Assembly (NCBI GenBank): GCA_038230215.1
Contig: JBBRNR010000002.1
Coordinates: 62,001-126,000, forward strand
Length of the DNA: 64,000 bases
Direction of reading: 5' to 3'
From: DASVRZ01 sp038230215
GTDB taxonomy: Bacteria > Verrucomicrobiota > Verrucomicrobiia > Chthoniobacterales > DASVRZ01
The position numbers were made by a program, and so were the translations under genes. The notes under the pieces are model-generated. The model searched no databases and was not told where the DNA came from. It saw only the letters and a list, made by a program, of their open reading frames with translations. Below are positions 34,463-44,126 of this stretch, piece after piece; the first letter of the stretch is position 1; each line of letters starts with the position of its first letter.

Positions 34463-36403
34463 ATGAAGAAAATCCTCATTTTCACTGCTGGCTATGGCGA
34501 AGGTCACAACACCGCCGCCCGAAACATCCGCGACGCTTTGGAGTTTATCGCTCCCAATGAAGTGCAAGTCGAGGTGCTCGATTTGTTTGAGACCTGCTAC
34601 GGCAAGCTCAATGAATTTGTCAAAAAAGCCTATCTCACCGCCATTAATAAAACCCCGAAAGTATGGGGAAAAATCTACGAGCTAATCGACAACACCCGCA
34701 TGGTGCAGGGCAACATGGTCGCGCTCGGACGCATGAAAAAGGCGCTCAACGAACTACTTCTGAGCACTGAGCCGGACGTGATTGTTAGCACTTACCCGAT
34801 TTACAATTACCTCATCGACGAAATCTACAGCGACGGGCGCGCGCGGAATTTCTCCCAAGTCACCGTCATCACCGATTCGCTGACAATCAATTCGGTCTGG
34901 TATCGGTGCTTCAGCGATTATTTTCTCGTGGCCAATGAAGACAGCGCCCGCGTGCTACGTCAGGCTGACATCGAGGAGGAAAAAATCCGCGTCTTCGGCT
35001 TTCCGGTTACCCATCAATTTGCCTCGCTCACCGCCAGCCGCGGCAGCATGGAGAAAGCGATCAAAGTCCTCTTCATGATCAACTCTGGCAAGAAGGAGGC
35101 ACCGGAAGTCGCCCGCAAACTCTCTGCTCGAAAAGACGTGCAACTCACCGTCACCGTCGGACGCGATCTCACCCTCAGAAAACAAATTGAGGATGCCGTT
35201 GCGGACGCGGCCAACCCCGTGGAACTCCACGGCTGGACCACGAAAATTCCCGAGTTACTCACCTCACATCACATCCTCATCAGCAAGGCTGGCGGCGCCA
35301 CCGTGCAGGAATCCATCGCCAGTTGTACCCCGATGATCATCACCCAAGTCGTCCCTGGGCAGGAAGAAGGGAATGCGCGGCTGATCGTCGAGAACAACTG
35401 TGGGGCGCTCGCCACCAACCCCGACGCCATTGTTAACGCCATCGATATCGCCCTTGCCGAGAAAGGCAAAACCTACCTGCAATGGCAGACTAACATCACC
35501 CGCCTCAGCCGTCCTGAGGCCTCGCTCGACATCGCCCGATTTGTGCTAGAACTTGGCGTGCCCGATAACTCGCCTCCGCGCAAGATCGCCAGCTTCGACC
35601 GCCACGTTCCGCCCGCTTCCAGCCCGCGCAACCTCCTCATGTGCGACCTTCACACGCACACCCATTTCTCTGATGGCAAACTAAGCATTCGCGATCTCGT
35701 CGACCTCTACGGACAACACGAATTCGACGCCCTCTGCATTACCGACCACATCTGCGACCACCAACGATTGCTAGGAAAACTAACCAACCTGACAGGGATG
35801 GTCCTAACACCGAATCAGGTCGGGGAATATTTCGACACCATCGAGCGCGAGAAGAAGCGCGCTTGGGAAAAATATCGCATGATCCTTATGGCTGGCCTCG
35901 AGTTTAATAAAGATGGACTCACCAAAAAAACTTCCGCGCATTTGCTTGCCATCGACCTGCAACAGCCCATCGACCCCAGCCTCAGCATCATCGAAACCAT
36001 CGCCGCCATCCACCAGCAAGGCGCGCTCGCCGTCGCCTCGCACCCACACGAATTCAAGTCCGCCTGGGGCAAAGACACCCTCTATTTCTGGGAAAATATC
36101 GACACCTACGCGCCCTTGCTCGACGCTTGGGAAGTGGCTAACCGCGACGACATTTTCAACCCTGTCGGACTGAAACGGCTGCCCTTCATCGCTAATAGCG
36201 ACTTCCACAAACCGAAGCATTTGTTCTCCTGGAAAACCGCCCTCTTCTGCGAGAAAAGCCCCGAGGCCATTAAGGAATGCATCCGCGTAAACCGCGACGT
36301 TTTCATTACCCTCTACCGCGATGCCAAGATTGGCTTCAGCCATAGTCAATTGGAAGAAACTGTTCCCATTGATCCATTCCTGTCCTGGCAAATGGCTGGG
36401 TAG
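34463..36403 (+). CDS. MGDG-synthase-like glycosyltransferase fused to a PHP phosphoesterase
   Basis: The 646-residue protein has two parts. Residues 1 to about 375 form a GT-B glycosyltransferase of the MGDG synthase/UgtP type: FTAGYGEGHNTAARNI, PDVIVSTYPIYNYLID, and the donor site ISKAGGATVQESIASCTPMI with GQEEGNARLIVE. Residues about 393-630 form a PHP domain with intact metal ligands: DLHTHTHFSDG, ITDHICDH, LMAGLEFN, VASHPHEF and NSDFHKPKH. Such glycosyltransferases build glycolipids at the membrane; PHP domains hydrolyse phosphate esters. The fusion suggests synthesis coupled to removal of a phosphate, which is inference. Confidence 0.88.
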   Translation: MKKILIFTAGYGEGHNTAARNIRDALEFIAPNEVQVEVLDLFETCYGKLNEFVKKAYLTAINKTPKVWGKIYELIDNTRMVQGNMVALGRMKKALNELLLSTEPDVIVSTYPIYNYLIDEIYSDGRARNFSQVTVITDSLTINSVWYRCFSDYFLVANEDSARVLRQADIEEEKIRVFGFPVTHQFASLTASRGSMEKAIKVLFMINSGKKEAPEVARKLSARKDVQLTVTVGRDLTLRKQIEDAVADAANPVELHGWTTKIPELLTSHHILISKAGGATVQESIASCTPMIITQVVPGQEEGNARLIVENNCGALATNPDAIVNAIDIALAEKGKTYLQWQTNITRLSRPEASLDIARFVLELGVPDNSPPRKIASFDRHVPPASSPRNLLMCDLHTHTHFSDGKLSIRDLVDLYGQHEFDALCITDHICDHQRLLGKLTNLTGMVLTPNQVGEYFDTIEREKKRAWEKYRMILMAGLEFNKDGLTKKTSAHLLAIDLQQPIDPSLSIIETIAAIHQQGALAVASHPHEFKSAWGKDTLYFWENIDTYAPLLDAWEVANRDDIFNPVGLKRLPFIANSDFHKPKHLFSWKTALFCEKSPEAIKECIRVNRDVFITLYRDAKIGFSHSQLEETVPIDPFLSWQMAG

Positions 36404-36546
36404 GAAAAAAAACTCCCCCTCTGTAAGTTGAGAAACCGGGGCTTCGCGCTGCGGATGAAGCTTTTTGTTGGGCTGCGACCCATTTTCCCCTTGTCGCAAA
36501 AGCTGGTCTCGGCGAAAACAAGCCTCCTCAATTTCCAAATCCGCCT

Positions 36547-36789
36547 ATGAAAGCTACCGTCACCGTCATGCCCAAAGCCTCCGTGCTCGATCCTCAGGGG
36601 GTCGCTGTCAAAAACGCGGTGCATTCGCTCGGGCTCGCCGCCGTCAGCGGGATTCGCGTCGGGAAATACATGGAAATTGAACTCGACTCTGCGCTGGACG
36701 CCGCGGGCGAGCAGCAGTTGCACGCTATCTGCCGCGATTTGCTTTCCAACCCGGTGATCGAAGATTATCGCCTGGAGATCGGCGAATGA
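36547..36789 (+). CDS. purS: Phosphoribosylformylglycinamidine synthase subunit PurS
   Basis: The 80-residue protein with TVMPKASVLDPQGVAVKNAV, SGIRVGKYMEIEL and NPVIEDYRLEI matches PurS, the small structural subunit of the three-part FGAM synthase. It bridges PurL and PurQ so that ammonia passes between them. The presence of separate purQ and a short purL downstream is consistent. A palindromic repeat element separates it from purQ. Confidence 0.95.
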   Translation: MKATVTVMPKASVLDPQGVAVKNAVHSLGLAAVSGIRVGKYMEIELDSALDAAGEQQLHAICRDLLSNPVIEDYRLEIGE

Positions 36790-36811
36790 GGACAGGCAGA
36801 CATTTCTTCGA

Positions 36812-36950
36812 GAGCGCACGCGTTTGCCTCGGTGGGAAAATGTTGGCGAGGCGATCTGCCGGTTCGCGTGTCCCTGCGGACGTCTCGTCCAATGGAGAGA
36901 ACCGGCCCTTTCGCGAGACGCAAAAGGGACTACGCGGGACGCGTGCGCTC
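36812..36950. repeat. Palindromic repeat element between purS and purQ
   Basis: Perfect 12-bp inverted ends GAGCGCACGCGT (36812-36823) and ACGCGTGCGCTC (36939-36950) enclose 139 bases. A second inverted pair, GCCGGTT (36858-36864) and AACCGGC (36900-36906), lies inside with GTCCCTGCGGAC between. Open frames in the area are short and Arg-rich. It looks like a REP/MITE-type insertion in the purine operon. Confidence 0.7.
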
Positions 36951-36973
36951 CCTAGACCAACCCTCGCTGCCCT

Positions 36974-37654
36974 ATGAAATTTGCCGTTATTCGTTTTCCC
37001 GGGTCGAACTGCGATCAGGACTGTCACAATTCCATCGCGGCCATCGACGGTGCGACCGCCGAATATGTCTGGCATAAAGACACCTCTCTCGACGGATTCG
37101 ACGCCATCGTGCTGCCGGGCGGTTTTTCCTATGGCGACTATTTGCGTTGCGGTGCCATCGCCCGGTTTTCCCCCATCATGCCCGCCGTTAAAGAGGCCGC
37201 CACCGAGGGGAAACTCGTCATCGGCATCTGCAACGGCTTTCAGATTCTTTGTGAAGCCGGCCTGCTCCCCGGTGCGCTGGTTCGCAATGAAAAACTCCAT
37301 TTCGTCTGCCGCGACGCGCTTCTCAAAGTAGAATCGACTGCAACTCCGTTCACTAATTTGTGCAGCGGGGGCGACATTTTGAAAATCCCCGTCGCGCATG
37401 GGGAGGGACGTTACACCGCCGACGCGAAAACCCTGGCCGACCTGAATGAAAACCAGCAAGTCGTGCTGCGTTATTCCGACGCCAATCCGAATGGCTCGAT
37501 GGAAGCCATCGCGGGCATCTGCAACGAAGCTCGCAATGTCTTCGGCCTGATGCCGCACCCGGATCGAGCCACGGAAAAACGGCTCGGCAGTGACGACGGA
37601 CTCCTCATTTTCCGCTCCATGCTGGCCTTCCACGCCGAATCGACTCTCACTTAA
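36974..37654 (+). CDS. purQ: Phosphoribosylformylglycinamidine synthase glutaminase subunit PurQ
   Basis: The 226-residue class I glutamine amidotransferase opens KFAVIRFPGSNCDQDC, has the oxyanion strand GGFSYGDYLRCGAIARFSP, the nucleophile Cys in IGICNGFQIL, PVAHGEGRY and the catalytic His in GLMPHPDRA. It supplies ammonia to PurL in the fourth step of purine synthesis. It overlaps nothing, but its stop is directly followed by the purL start. Confidence 0.96.
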   Translation: MKFAVIRFPGSNCDQDCHNSIAAIDGATAEYVWHKDTSLDGFDAIVLPGGFSYGDYLRCGAIARFSPIMPAVKEAATEGKLVIGICNGFQILCEAGLLPGALVRNEKLHFVCRDALLKVESTATPFTNLCSGGDILKIPVAHGEGRYTADAKTLADLNENQQVVLRYSDANPNGSMEAIAGICNEARNVFGLMPHPDRATEKRLGSDDGLLIFRSMLAFHAESTLT

Positions 37655-39850
37655 ATGGAACCTGCCATCACACCCGACCTCATCGCCAAACACGGCATCA
37701 CGCCCGACGAATACACCCGCATCCAGGGCATTTTGGGGCGCGATCCGAATTTCACGGAACTCGGCGTTTTTTCCGTGATGTGGAGCGAGCACTGTTCCTA
37801 CAAAAACTCCAAGCCCGAGCTGCGGAAATTTCCCACCACGGGGCCACGCGTGCTGGTGAAGGCGGGCGAGGAAAACGCGGGTGTCATCGATATCGGCGAC
37901 GGCTGGGCGGTTGCGTTCAAGATGGAATCGCACAATCACCCGAGTGCGGTGGAGCCGTTCCAAGGCGCAGCAACTGGCGTGGGCGGAATCATCCGCGACA
38001 TCTTTACGATGGGAGCGAGGCCGGTTTTTTCGCTGAATTCGCTCAGGTTCGGCCCGCTGACAGACGCGCATAACCGCCGGTTGTTTTCCGGTGTCGTGAG
38101 CGGCATCGCTCATTACGGCAATTGCATCGGCGTCCCCACAATCGGCGGCGAGGTCTATTTCGACGAAAGCTACAACGGCAACCCGCTGGTCAACGTCTTC
38201 TGCCTCGGAGTACTGCGTCACGAGGAAATCGCTCGCGGTGCTGCCAGCGGCGTCGGCAATCCGGTTTTCTACGTCGGCGCTGAGACAGGTCGCGATGGAT
38301 TGGCCGGCGCGGCGTTTGCCTCGCGCGACTTGACCGAGGAGAGCAAGGAAGACCGGCCCGCCGTGCAGGTGGGTGATCCATTTAAGGAGAAACTCTTGCT
38401 CGAAGCCTGTCTCGAATTGCTCGCGAGCGGTTGCGTGGCTGGCATTCAAGACATGGGCGCGGCAGGGTTGACCTGCTCGACTTGCGAGACCGCCAGCCGA
38501 GGCGACACCGGAGTGGAAATCGATCTGGCCCTCGTTCCAAAACGCGAAACCTGGATGACTCCCTACGAGACGCTCCTCAGCGAGTCGCAGGAGCGGATGC
38601 TCATCATCGTCAAGCTCGGCGAAGAAGACGCCGTCAAACGCATCTTTGAAAAATGGGATCTACCCTATGCGCACGTCGGATTTGTTCGCGACGACGGCAT
38701 GATGCGCGTGAAAAATCACGGCGAAACTGTGGTGGAAATTCCCGCGAAGAAACTGGCCGACGACGCCCCGATTTACGTTCGCGAAGTAAAGCCTCGTCCG
38801 ATTCCCGCGCCTTATAAAAACAGCGACTTGCCGCCAACCGACTTACATTCTGCTCTGCCGACGTTGCTCGCCGACCCGAGCATCGCCTCGAAAGAATGGG
38901 TTTGGACCCAATACGATCACATGGTCCGCAACGGCTGCGTGGTTCGTCCGGGCTCCGACGCTGCGGTTTTTTACATTCGTGAGGCGGATAAATTTGTCGC
39001 TTCGACGAGTGACTGCAACAGTCTGTATTGCGCGCTCGATCCCCGCGAAGGGGCCAAGGCCGCCATCGCCGAGGCCGCGCGAAATCTCGCCTGCTCGGGT
39101 GCCGTGCCGCTCGCCGTCACGGATAATCTAAACTTCGGCAACCCGCACAACCCGGAAAATTTCTGGCAGCTCCAGCAGTGCGTCGAAGGTCTCGCCGAGG
39201 GCTGCAACGCCTTCGACGTGCCCGTCACCGGCGGGAACGTTTCACTCTACAATCAAAGTCCCGCGGGTGCCATCGACCCGACACCGACGGTCGGTATGGT
39301 CGGGCTGATTGAGAATGAAAAACACATCACTACGCAGCACTTCCAAGCGGAGGGCGACGTGATTTTCCTCCTCGGCGACCCCGGTTACGAGATGGGCGGC
39401 TCGCATTTCCTGAAGGTGCTTCACGGTAAGAAAGAAGGACTTCCTCCTCGCGTCGATTTCGTGAAAGAACGCGACATCCACAACGCGCTGCGCAGCCTCA
39501 TTCATATGGAACTCGTCCGTAGCGCACACGATTGCAGCGAAGGCGGACTGGCCGTGGCGCTGGCCGAATCGTGTTTCGCCAACGGACTCGGCGCGACAGT
39601 CGAGTTGCAGTCGAATGAGACCGATGCCGTCACGCTTTTCAACGAAAGCCAGGCCCGCATCGTCTTCACCAGCAGCGAGACGAATGCCGCCGCCGTCCTC
39701 GATTTCCTCGAGCAGAATGGCACGCCAGTCACCCGCCTCGGAGTCGTCGGCGGCAGCGAATTGAAGATCAACGCGCAGGCTAGTTACGCATGGCCGGTCG
39801 CCAATTTGTCCGCCGCTTGGAAAAACAGCATCCGCAGCGTGATGCAATAG
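37655..39850 (+). CDS. purL: Phosphoribosylformylglycinamidine synthase subunit PurL
   Basis: The 731-residue short-form PurL has MWSEHCSYKNSKPELRKFPT, KMESHNHPSAVEPFQGAATG, VGGIIRDIFTMGARP, then a second AIR-synthase-like half with TDNLNFGNPHNPENFWQ and VTGGNVSLYNQ. It converts FGAR to FGAM with ATP, using PurS and PurQ from the same operon. Length is as expected for the small type (about 740), as opposed to the fused 1300-residue enzyme of enterobacteria. It begins immediately after the purQ stop. Confidence 0.96.
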   Translation: MEPAITPDLIAKHGITPDEYTRIQGILGRDPNFTELGVFSVMWSEHCSYKNSKPELRKFPTTGPRVLVKAGEENAGVIDIGDGWAVAFKMESHNHPSAVEPFQGAATGVGGIIRDIFTMGARPVFSLNSLRFGPLTDAHNRRLFSGVVSGIAHYGNCIGVPTIGGEVYFDESYNGNPLVNVFCLGVLRHEEIARGAASGVGNPVFYVGAETGRDGLAGAAFASRDLTEESKEDRPAVQVGDPFKEKLLLEACLELLASGCVAGIQDMGAAGLTCSTCETASRGDTGVEIDLALVPKRETWMTPYETLLSESQERMLIIVKLGEEDAVKRIFEKWDLPYAHVGFVRDDGMMRVKNHGETVVEIPAKKLADDAPIYVREVKPRPIPAPYKNSDLPPTDLHSALPTLLADPSIASKEWVWTQYDHMVRNGCVVRPGSDAAVFYIREADKFVASTSDCNSLYCALDPREGAKAAIAEAARNLACSGAVPLAVTDNLNFGNPHNPENFWQLQQCVEGLAEGCNAFDVPVTGGNVSLYNQSPAGAIDPTPTVGMVGLIENEKHITTQHFQAEGDVIFLLGDPGYEMGGSHFLKVLHGKKEGLPPRVDFVKERDIHNALRSLIHMELVRSAHDCSEGGLAVALAESCFANGLGATVELQSNETDAVTLFNESQARIVFTSSETNAAAVLDFLEQNGTPVTRLGVVGGSELKINAQASYAWPVANLSAAWKNSIRSVMQ

Positions 39851-39892
39851 TCACAATCTGAGTTAGAATCATTTCGAACCCAAACGAGCCTT

Positions 39893-41356
39893 TTGAGCAA
39901 CCACGATTTCAAACACGAATGCGGCGTATTTGCCGTTTATGGTCACCCAAACGCGGCGATTCTGACCTACTACGGCTTATTCGCCCTGCAACACCGCGGA
40001 CAGGAAAGCGCGGGAATCATCACCGCCACGGAACCCGGCGCGCCGTTCATCATGCACAAGGACATGGGGCTCGTTTCGCAGGTTTTCACCGCGCCTGACC
40101 TTGAGAAATTGAAGGGCACACGCTCCATCGGCCACGTTCGCTACTCGACGACCGGCTCCAGCACGTTGATCAATTCGCAGCCGCTGGCGATTAATTGCCA
40201 GCGCGGCCAGCTCGCCATCGGTCACAACGGCAACCTGATCAACGCCGCCACCTTGCGCGAGGAACTCGAGTCCCGCGGTTCCATTTTCCAGACGACCGTA
40301 GATAGCGAAATCATCGTTCACCTGCTCGCACAGCCCAACAAAAATGGGGAGAGCCCGCTCGCGGCGTTGCGTCGTCTCGAAGGCGCGTTTTCGCTCGTCA
40401 TCATGAGCGAGGAGGAAATCATTGGCGTCCGCGATCCGTTCGGATTTCGCCCGCTTTCGCTCGGCAAGCTGGATGGAGCTTACGTAATGTCTTCGGAGAC
40501 TTGCGCCTTTGATTTGATTCATGCCGAGTTCGTTCGCGAGATCGAACCGGGTGAGGTCGTGATCATAAATGCGGATGGCGTGCGCTCGGAATTTCCGTTT
40601 CGGGAGGTGGAGAAAAAGGCGTTTTGCATGTTCGAGTACGTCTATTTTGCGCGGCCCGACAGCATTATTTCTAACATCAATGTTAGCAAGGTTAGAACCC
40701 GCATGGGACGCGAACTCGCCAAGCTGCATCCCTGCGAGGCGGACATTGTGGTTCCGGTGCCGGACTCGGGCAATTACGCGGCGATGGGTTTCAGCGAGGA
40801 ACTCAGTATTCCGTTCGAACACGCCTTTGTGAGGAATCATTATATTGGTCGGACTTTCCTGCAGCCGACGCAGTTGATTCGCGATTTCAACGTCCGAGTA
40901 AAACTCAATCTGATCAAGGAAGCCGTCGATGGAAAACGCGTCGTCGTCGTCGATGACAGCATCGTTCGCGGCACAACGGCCAAGGCACGCGTGATTAATC
41001 TGCGTGAGTCTGGAGCAAAGGAAGTCCACATGCGGATCAGTTGTCCGCCGCACAAATTCGCCTGCCATTACGGCATCGATTTTCCCGATCCGTCCAAGTT
41101 GCTGGCGAATCAGCTCACGCTCGACGATATCCGCGAATACCTAGGCGCGGACAGCATTGGTTATCTCGATGTGGCGGGCATGGTGAGGGCCACCGGATTG
41201 TCGGAAAACGATTTCTGCCTGGCTTGTTTTACTGGCAACTACCCGATTCCGTTCGACCCTGAGCTGGATAAATTCATCATGGAAAAACGTCGTAGCCAAT
41301 CCCGGTTTCTCTCCAATGGCGTCGGACAGCAGGAGTTATTTGGTAGCAAATCATGA
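39893..41356 (+). CDS. purF: Amidophosphoribosyltransferase
   Basis: The 487-residue enzyme makes phosphoribosylamine from PRPP and glutamine, the first committed purine step. The N-terminal glutaminase nucleophile is Cys10 in HECGVFAVYG, exposed after removal of a short propeptide, followed by IGHVRYSTTGSS. The PRPP site is VVVVDDSIVRGTTAK. C-terminal FCLACFTGNYPIPF provides two Cys of the [4Fe-4S] site of the Bacillus type. The start is a TTG 42 bases after purL; no better ATG precedes the Cys. It overlaps purM by ATGA. Confidence 0.95.
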   Translation: MSNHDFKHECGVFAVYGHPNAAILTYYGLFALQHRGQESAGIITATEPGAPFIMHKDMGLVSQVFTAPDLEKLKGTRSIGHVRYSTTGSSTLINSQPLAINCQRGQLAIGHNGNLINAATLREELESRGSIFQTTVDSEIIVHLLAQPNKNGESPLAALRRLEGAFSLVIMSEEEIIGVRDPFGFRPLSLGKLDGAYVMSSETCAFDLIHAEFVREIEPGEVVIINADGVRSEFPFREVEKKAFCMFEYVYFARPDSIISNINVSKVRTRMGRELAKLHPCEADIVVPVPDSGNYAAMGFSEELSIPFEHAFVRNHYIGRTFLQPTQLIRDFNVRVKLNLIKEAVDGKRVVVVDDSIVRGTTAKARVINLRESGAKEVHMRISCPPHKFACHYGIDFPDPSKLLANQLTLDDIREYLGADSIGYLDVAGMVRATGLSENDFCLACFTGNYPIPFDPELDKFIMEKRRSQSRFLSNGVGQQELFGSKS

Positions 41357-42396
41357 GTGTTAGAAAAACTGCGGCCAAAGTGAAGGCCTATGCGCAAGCC
41401 GGCGTCGATGTCGATCTCGGTAACAAGGTCAAAAGTGGTATTCATGCGAAGGTTAGCAAAACGCATGGGCCCAATGTACTTGGAAAGATCGGCGGCTTCG
41501 GAGGCTTGTTTCGGGCGGATTTTGGCGACATGAAAGACCCGGTGCTCGTCTCCAGCATTGATGGAGTCGGCACGAAATTAAAAATCGCGTTCGCCGTCGG
41601 ACGCCATGACACCGTGGCCCAGGATCTGGTGAATCATTGTGTGGACGACATCGCGGTAATCGGAGCCAAACCGCTATTTTTCCTCGATTACATTGGCTCT
41701 GGAAAACTCGACACTAAGGCATTTGACCAGATGATGACCGGCTTTACAAAAGCCTGTCAGGCAGCGGGTTGCGCACTGATTGGCGGTGAGACAGCCCAGA
41801 TGCCTGGCATGTATCAACCCGGCGAATACGATCTGGCTGGCTGCATCGTCGGTGTGGTGGATCGCGATAAAATGCTCGACGGTTCGCGTATCGAAAAGGG
41901 TGACATTATTATTGGACTCGCCTCAAACGGGTTGCATACGAATGGCTACTCACTGGCTAGAAAAGTTCTCCTCTCCGGACGCGGTGCCAACAAACTCGAT
42001 GACCGTATCGAAGGCACGAAACTCACCTTGGGCGAGGAGCTTTTGCGTGTGCACAAAAACTATCAACCACTGATGGCTTCCTTGCCCGACGGCGTCTTGA
42101 AAGGGGCGGCGCACATCACCGGCGGTGGATTGTTAGACAACCTTCCCCGCGTGCTTCCGAAGACGCTAAACGCCCGAATCGACTCCAAATCGTGGACAGT
42201 GCCAGCTCTTTTTCAATTGATTCAAACTCGAGGCAAAATCGATCCGCTGGAGATGTATCAAGTTTTCAACATGGGCATCGGTATGACGCTCGTCGTTTCT
42301 CCGAAAGACGCTCCAGCCGTGCTGAAGGCCACCAAGGGCAAACGCATCGGCGAGATCATTTCCGGTAACGGCGTGGTCGAGATCGCAGGGTTGTAG
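41353..42396 (+). CDS. purM: Phosphoribosylformylglycinamidine cyclo-ligase
   Basis: The 347-residue enzyme closes the imidazole ring, turning FGAM into AIR with ATP. It shows VSSIDGVGTKLKIAF, HCVDDIAVIGAKPLFFLDYI, CALIGGETAQMPGMY and HITGGGLLDNLPRVLP, the normal PurM blocks. Start and length are typical. The purF stop overlaps the start (ATGA), so the last two enzymes are coupled. The ffh gene follows 33 bases later and may be co-transcribed. Confidence 0.96.
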   Translation: MSVRKTAAKVKAYAQAGVDVDLGNKVKSGIHAKVSKTHGPNVLGKIGGFGGLFRADFGDMKDPVLVSSIDGVGTKLKIAFAVGRHDTVAQDLVNHCVDDIAVIGAKPLFFLDYIGSGKLDTKAFDQMMTGFTKACQAAGCALIGGETAQMPGMYQPGEYDLAGCIVGVVDRDKMLDGSRIEKGDIIIGLASNGLHTNGYSLARKVLLSGRGANKLDDRIEGTKLTLGEELLRVHKNYQPLMASLPDGVLKGAAHITGGGLLDNLPRVLPKTLNARIDSKSWTVPALFQLIQTRGKIDPLEMYQVFNMGIGMTLVVSPKDAPAVLKATKGKRIGEIISGNGVVEIAGL

Positions 42397-42429
42397 TTCG
42401 CGCCAAATGCGCTAAATACTTCGTCCGCT

Positions 42430-43794
42430 ATGTTTTCCCTGCTCGCTGACAAACTTCAGGACGTTTTTAAGGATCTCCGTGGTCAGGGCGCGATCACGGA
42501 AACCAACATTAACGACGCCATGCGCCAAGTGCGACTGGCGTTGTTGGAAGCGGATGTGCATTTCCAGGTGGCGAAGGATTTCATCGTCCGGGTGAAGGAA
42601 AAAGCACTCGGCCAGGACGTTCTCCGCAGTGTCTCACCGGGCCAGCAGATCGTTAAAATTTTCCAGGATGAGCTGACTACGCTGCTCGGCGGCGACGCGG
42701 CCCCGCTAAATCTGGAAAAGCCGGGTCGCATTCTAATGGTCGGTCTCAACGGCGCTGGCAAGACGACTTCCTCGGCCAAGCTAGCGAAGTTGCTCAAGAA
42801 GCAGGGCAAAAATCCAGTGTTAATCGCCTGTGACTTGCATCGACCTGCGGCCATCGAACAACTCGCTACGCTCGCAGCGCAGGTCGGCGTGCCAATGTTT
42901 CGTCCGCAACCCGGCGAAACGGATGTCATCAAAGTCGCCCGCGAAGGTTCTGAGTGGGCCCAGGCGCAGAACGCGAACGTCGAGATTTATGACACAGCCG
43001 GACGTCAGGAAATCGACGAGCCGCTCGTGCAGGAATTGAAGCGCGTGCGGGATTTTCTCTTGCCGGGAGAGGTTCTACTCGTGGCGGATTCGGCGACCGG
43101 TCAGCAGGCGGTGAGTGTCGCCACTCATTTTCATGAGGCTCTCGGTTTGACCGGACTCGTGCTGACCAAACTCGACGGCGATGCGCGCGGCGGTGCGGCG
43201 CTTTCCATGCGAGAAGTGACGAAGCAGCCAATCAAATTTGCGGGCATTGGTGAAAAGCTCGACCAGTTCGAGGCATTTGTGCCGGATCGTCTGGCCGGGC
43301 GCATTCTCGGCATGGGTGACATCGTTGGCTTGGTGGAGAAAGCCGCCGAAGCCATCGATCAGAAAGAAGCCGCTCGGATGGAAAAGAAGCTGCGAACAGC
43401 GACTTTCGACCTCAACGATTTCCTCGGCACCTTCAAAATGATTAAAAAGCTGGGCCCGCTCGAAAATCTACTTGGCATGTTACCCGGCATGGGTAATCTT
43501 AAAGGCTTTTCCGTTGACGAAAAACAAATGAAGCGGGTCGAAGCCATCGTTTTGTCGATGACTTTGGACGAGCGAGCGAAGCCGGACATTTTGAATGCCC
43601 GACGCCGCCAGCGAATCGCCCGTGGGAGTGGAGTGACAGTCACTGAGGTGAACACGCTCCTCACCCAATTTGGTCAGATGCAGAAAATGATGAAGAACAT
43701 GGGTAACATGAAGAAAATGATGGGCGGTGCTGCTGGAAAACCCGGCAGGATGCCTCAAATGTCTTCAGGGAACCCGTTCAAAAATTTCAGATAA
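42430..43794 (+). CDS. ffh: Signal recognition particle protein Ffh
   Basis: The 454-residue SRP54 GTPase has an N domain (1-90), a G domain with GLNGAGKTTSSAKLAKLL, DTAGRQEIDEPL and TKLDGDARGG, and a methionine-rich M domain with GPLENLLGMLPGM and RRQRIARGSG. It binds signal sequences and SRP RNA and delivers ribosomes to FtsY at the membrane. The C-terminal Met/Gly/Lys-rich tail is normal for the family. It precedes rpsP by 33 bases, as in many bacteria. Confidence 0.97.
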   Translation: MFSLLADKLQDVFKDLRGQGAITETNINDAMRQVRLALLEADVHFQVAKDFIVRVKEKALGQDVLRSVSPGQQIVKIFQDELTTLLGGDAAPLNLEKPGRILMVGLNGAGKTTSSAKLAKLLKKQGKNPVLIACDLHRPAAIEQLATLAAQVGVPMFRPQPGETDVIKVAREGSEWAQAQNANVEIYDTAGRQEIDEPLVQELKRVRDFLLPGEVLLVADSATGQQAVSVATHFHEALGLTGLVLTKLDGDARGGAALSMREVTKQPIKFAGIGEKLDQFEAFVPDRLAGRILGMGDIVGLVEKAAEAIDQKEAARMEKKLRTATFDLNDFLGTFKMIKKLGPLENLLGMLPGMGNLKGFSVDEKQMKRVEAIVLSMTLDERAKPDILNARRRQRIARGSGVTVTEVNTLLTQFGQMQKMMKNMGNMKKMMGGAAGKPGRMPQMSSGNPFKNFR

Positions 43795-43827
43795 ACCCGT
43801 TAAAAATCCAAGTTAAGAAATATAGTT

Positions 43828-44094
43828 ATGGCAGTTTCCATTCGTTTACGTCGTGAAGGTTCCCTGAACCATCCTTTCTACCGCATTGCAGTGGCCGATT
43901 CCCGGAGCCCGCGTGATGGCAAATTCATCGAGTTGATCGGCACTTACGACACCAAAAAAGCCGGCGACAACGTCACTCTCGATCTCGCCCGTGCAGAATA
44001 TTGGCTCTCCGTTGGTGCCCAGCCGAGCGACACTGTTCGCAGCATCATCAAAAAAGAGCGCGTCAAGTCTGCTGCCGCTCCGGTCGCAGCCTAA
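43828..44094 (+). CDS. rpsP: 30S ribosomal protein S16
   Basis: The 88-residue protein starts AVSIRLRREGSLNHPFYRIA and continues VADSRSPRDGKFIELIGTYD, the S16 pattern, with a short Ala/Pro-rich tail. S16 is needed for 30S assembly. In many bacteria rimM, trmD and rplS follow; here a strong terminator follows instead, so the usual string is broken. Confidence 0.97.
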   Translation: MAVSIRLRREGSLNHPFYRIAVADSRSPRDGKFIELIGTYDTKKAGDNVTLDLARAEYWLSVGAQPSDTVRSIIKKERVKSAAAPVAA

Positions 44095-44126
44095 GCTCTC
44101 CGCTCTTCGGAGCTTTTCCAAAAACG

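Noticed and set aside
36404..36546. Purine riboswitch before purS
   Set aside because: The 140-base leader shows no recognisable three-way junction or conserved purine aptamer bases.
36725..38449. 574-codon minus-strand frame opposite purQ and purL
   Set aside because: It lies antisense to clear purine genes and its translation matches no family; GC-rich genes often have such shadows.
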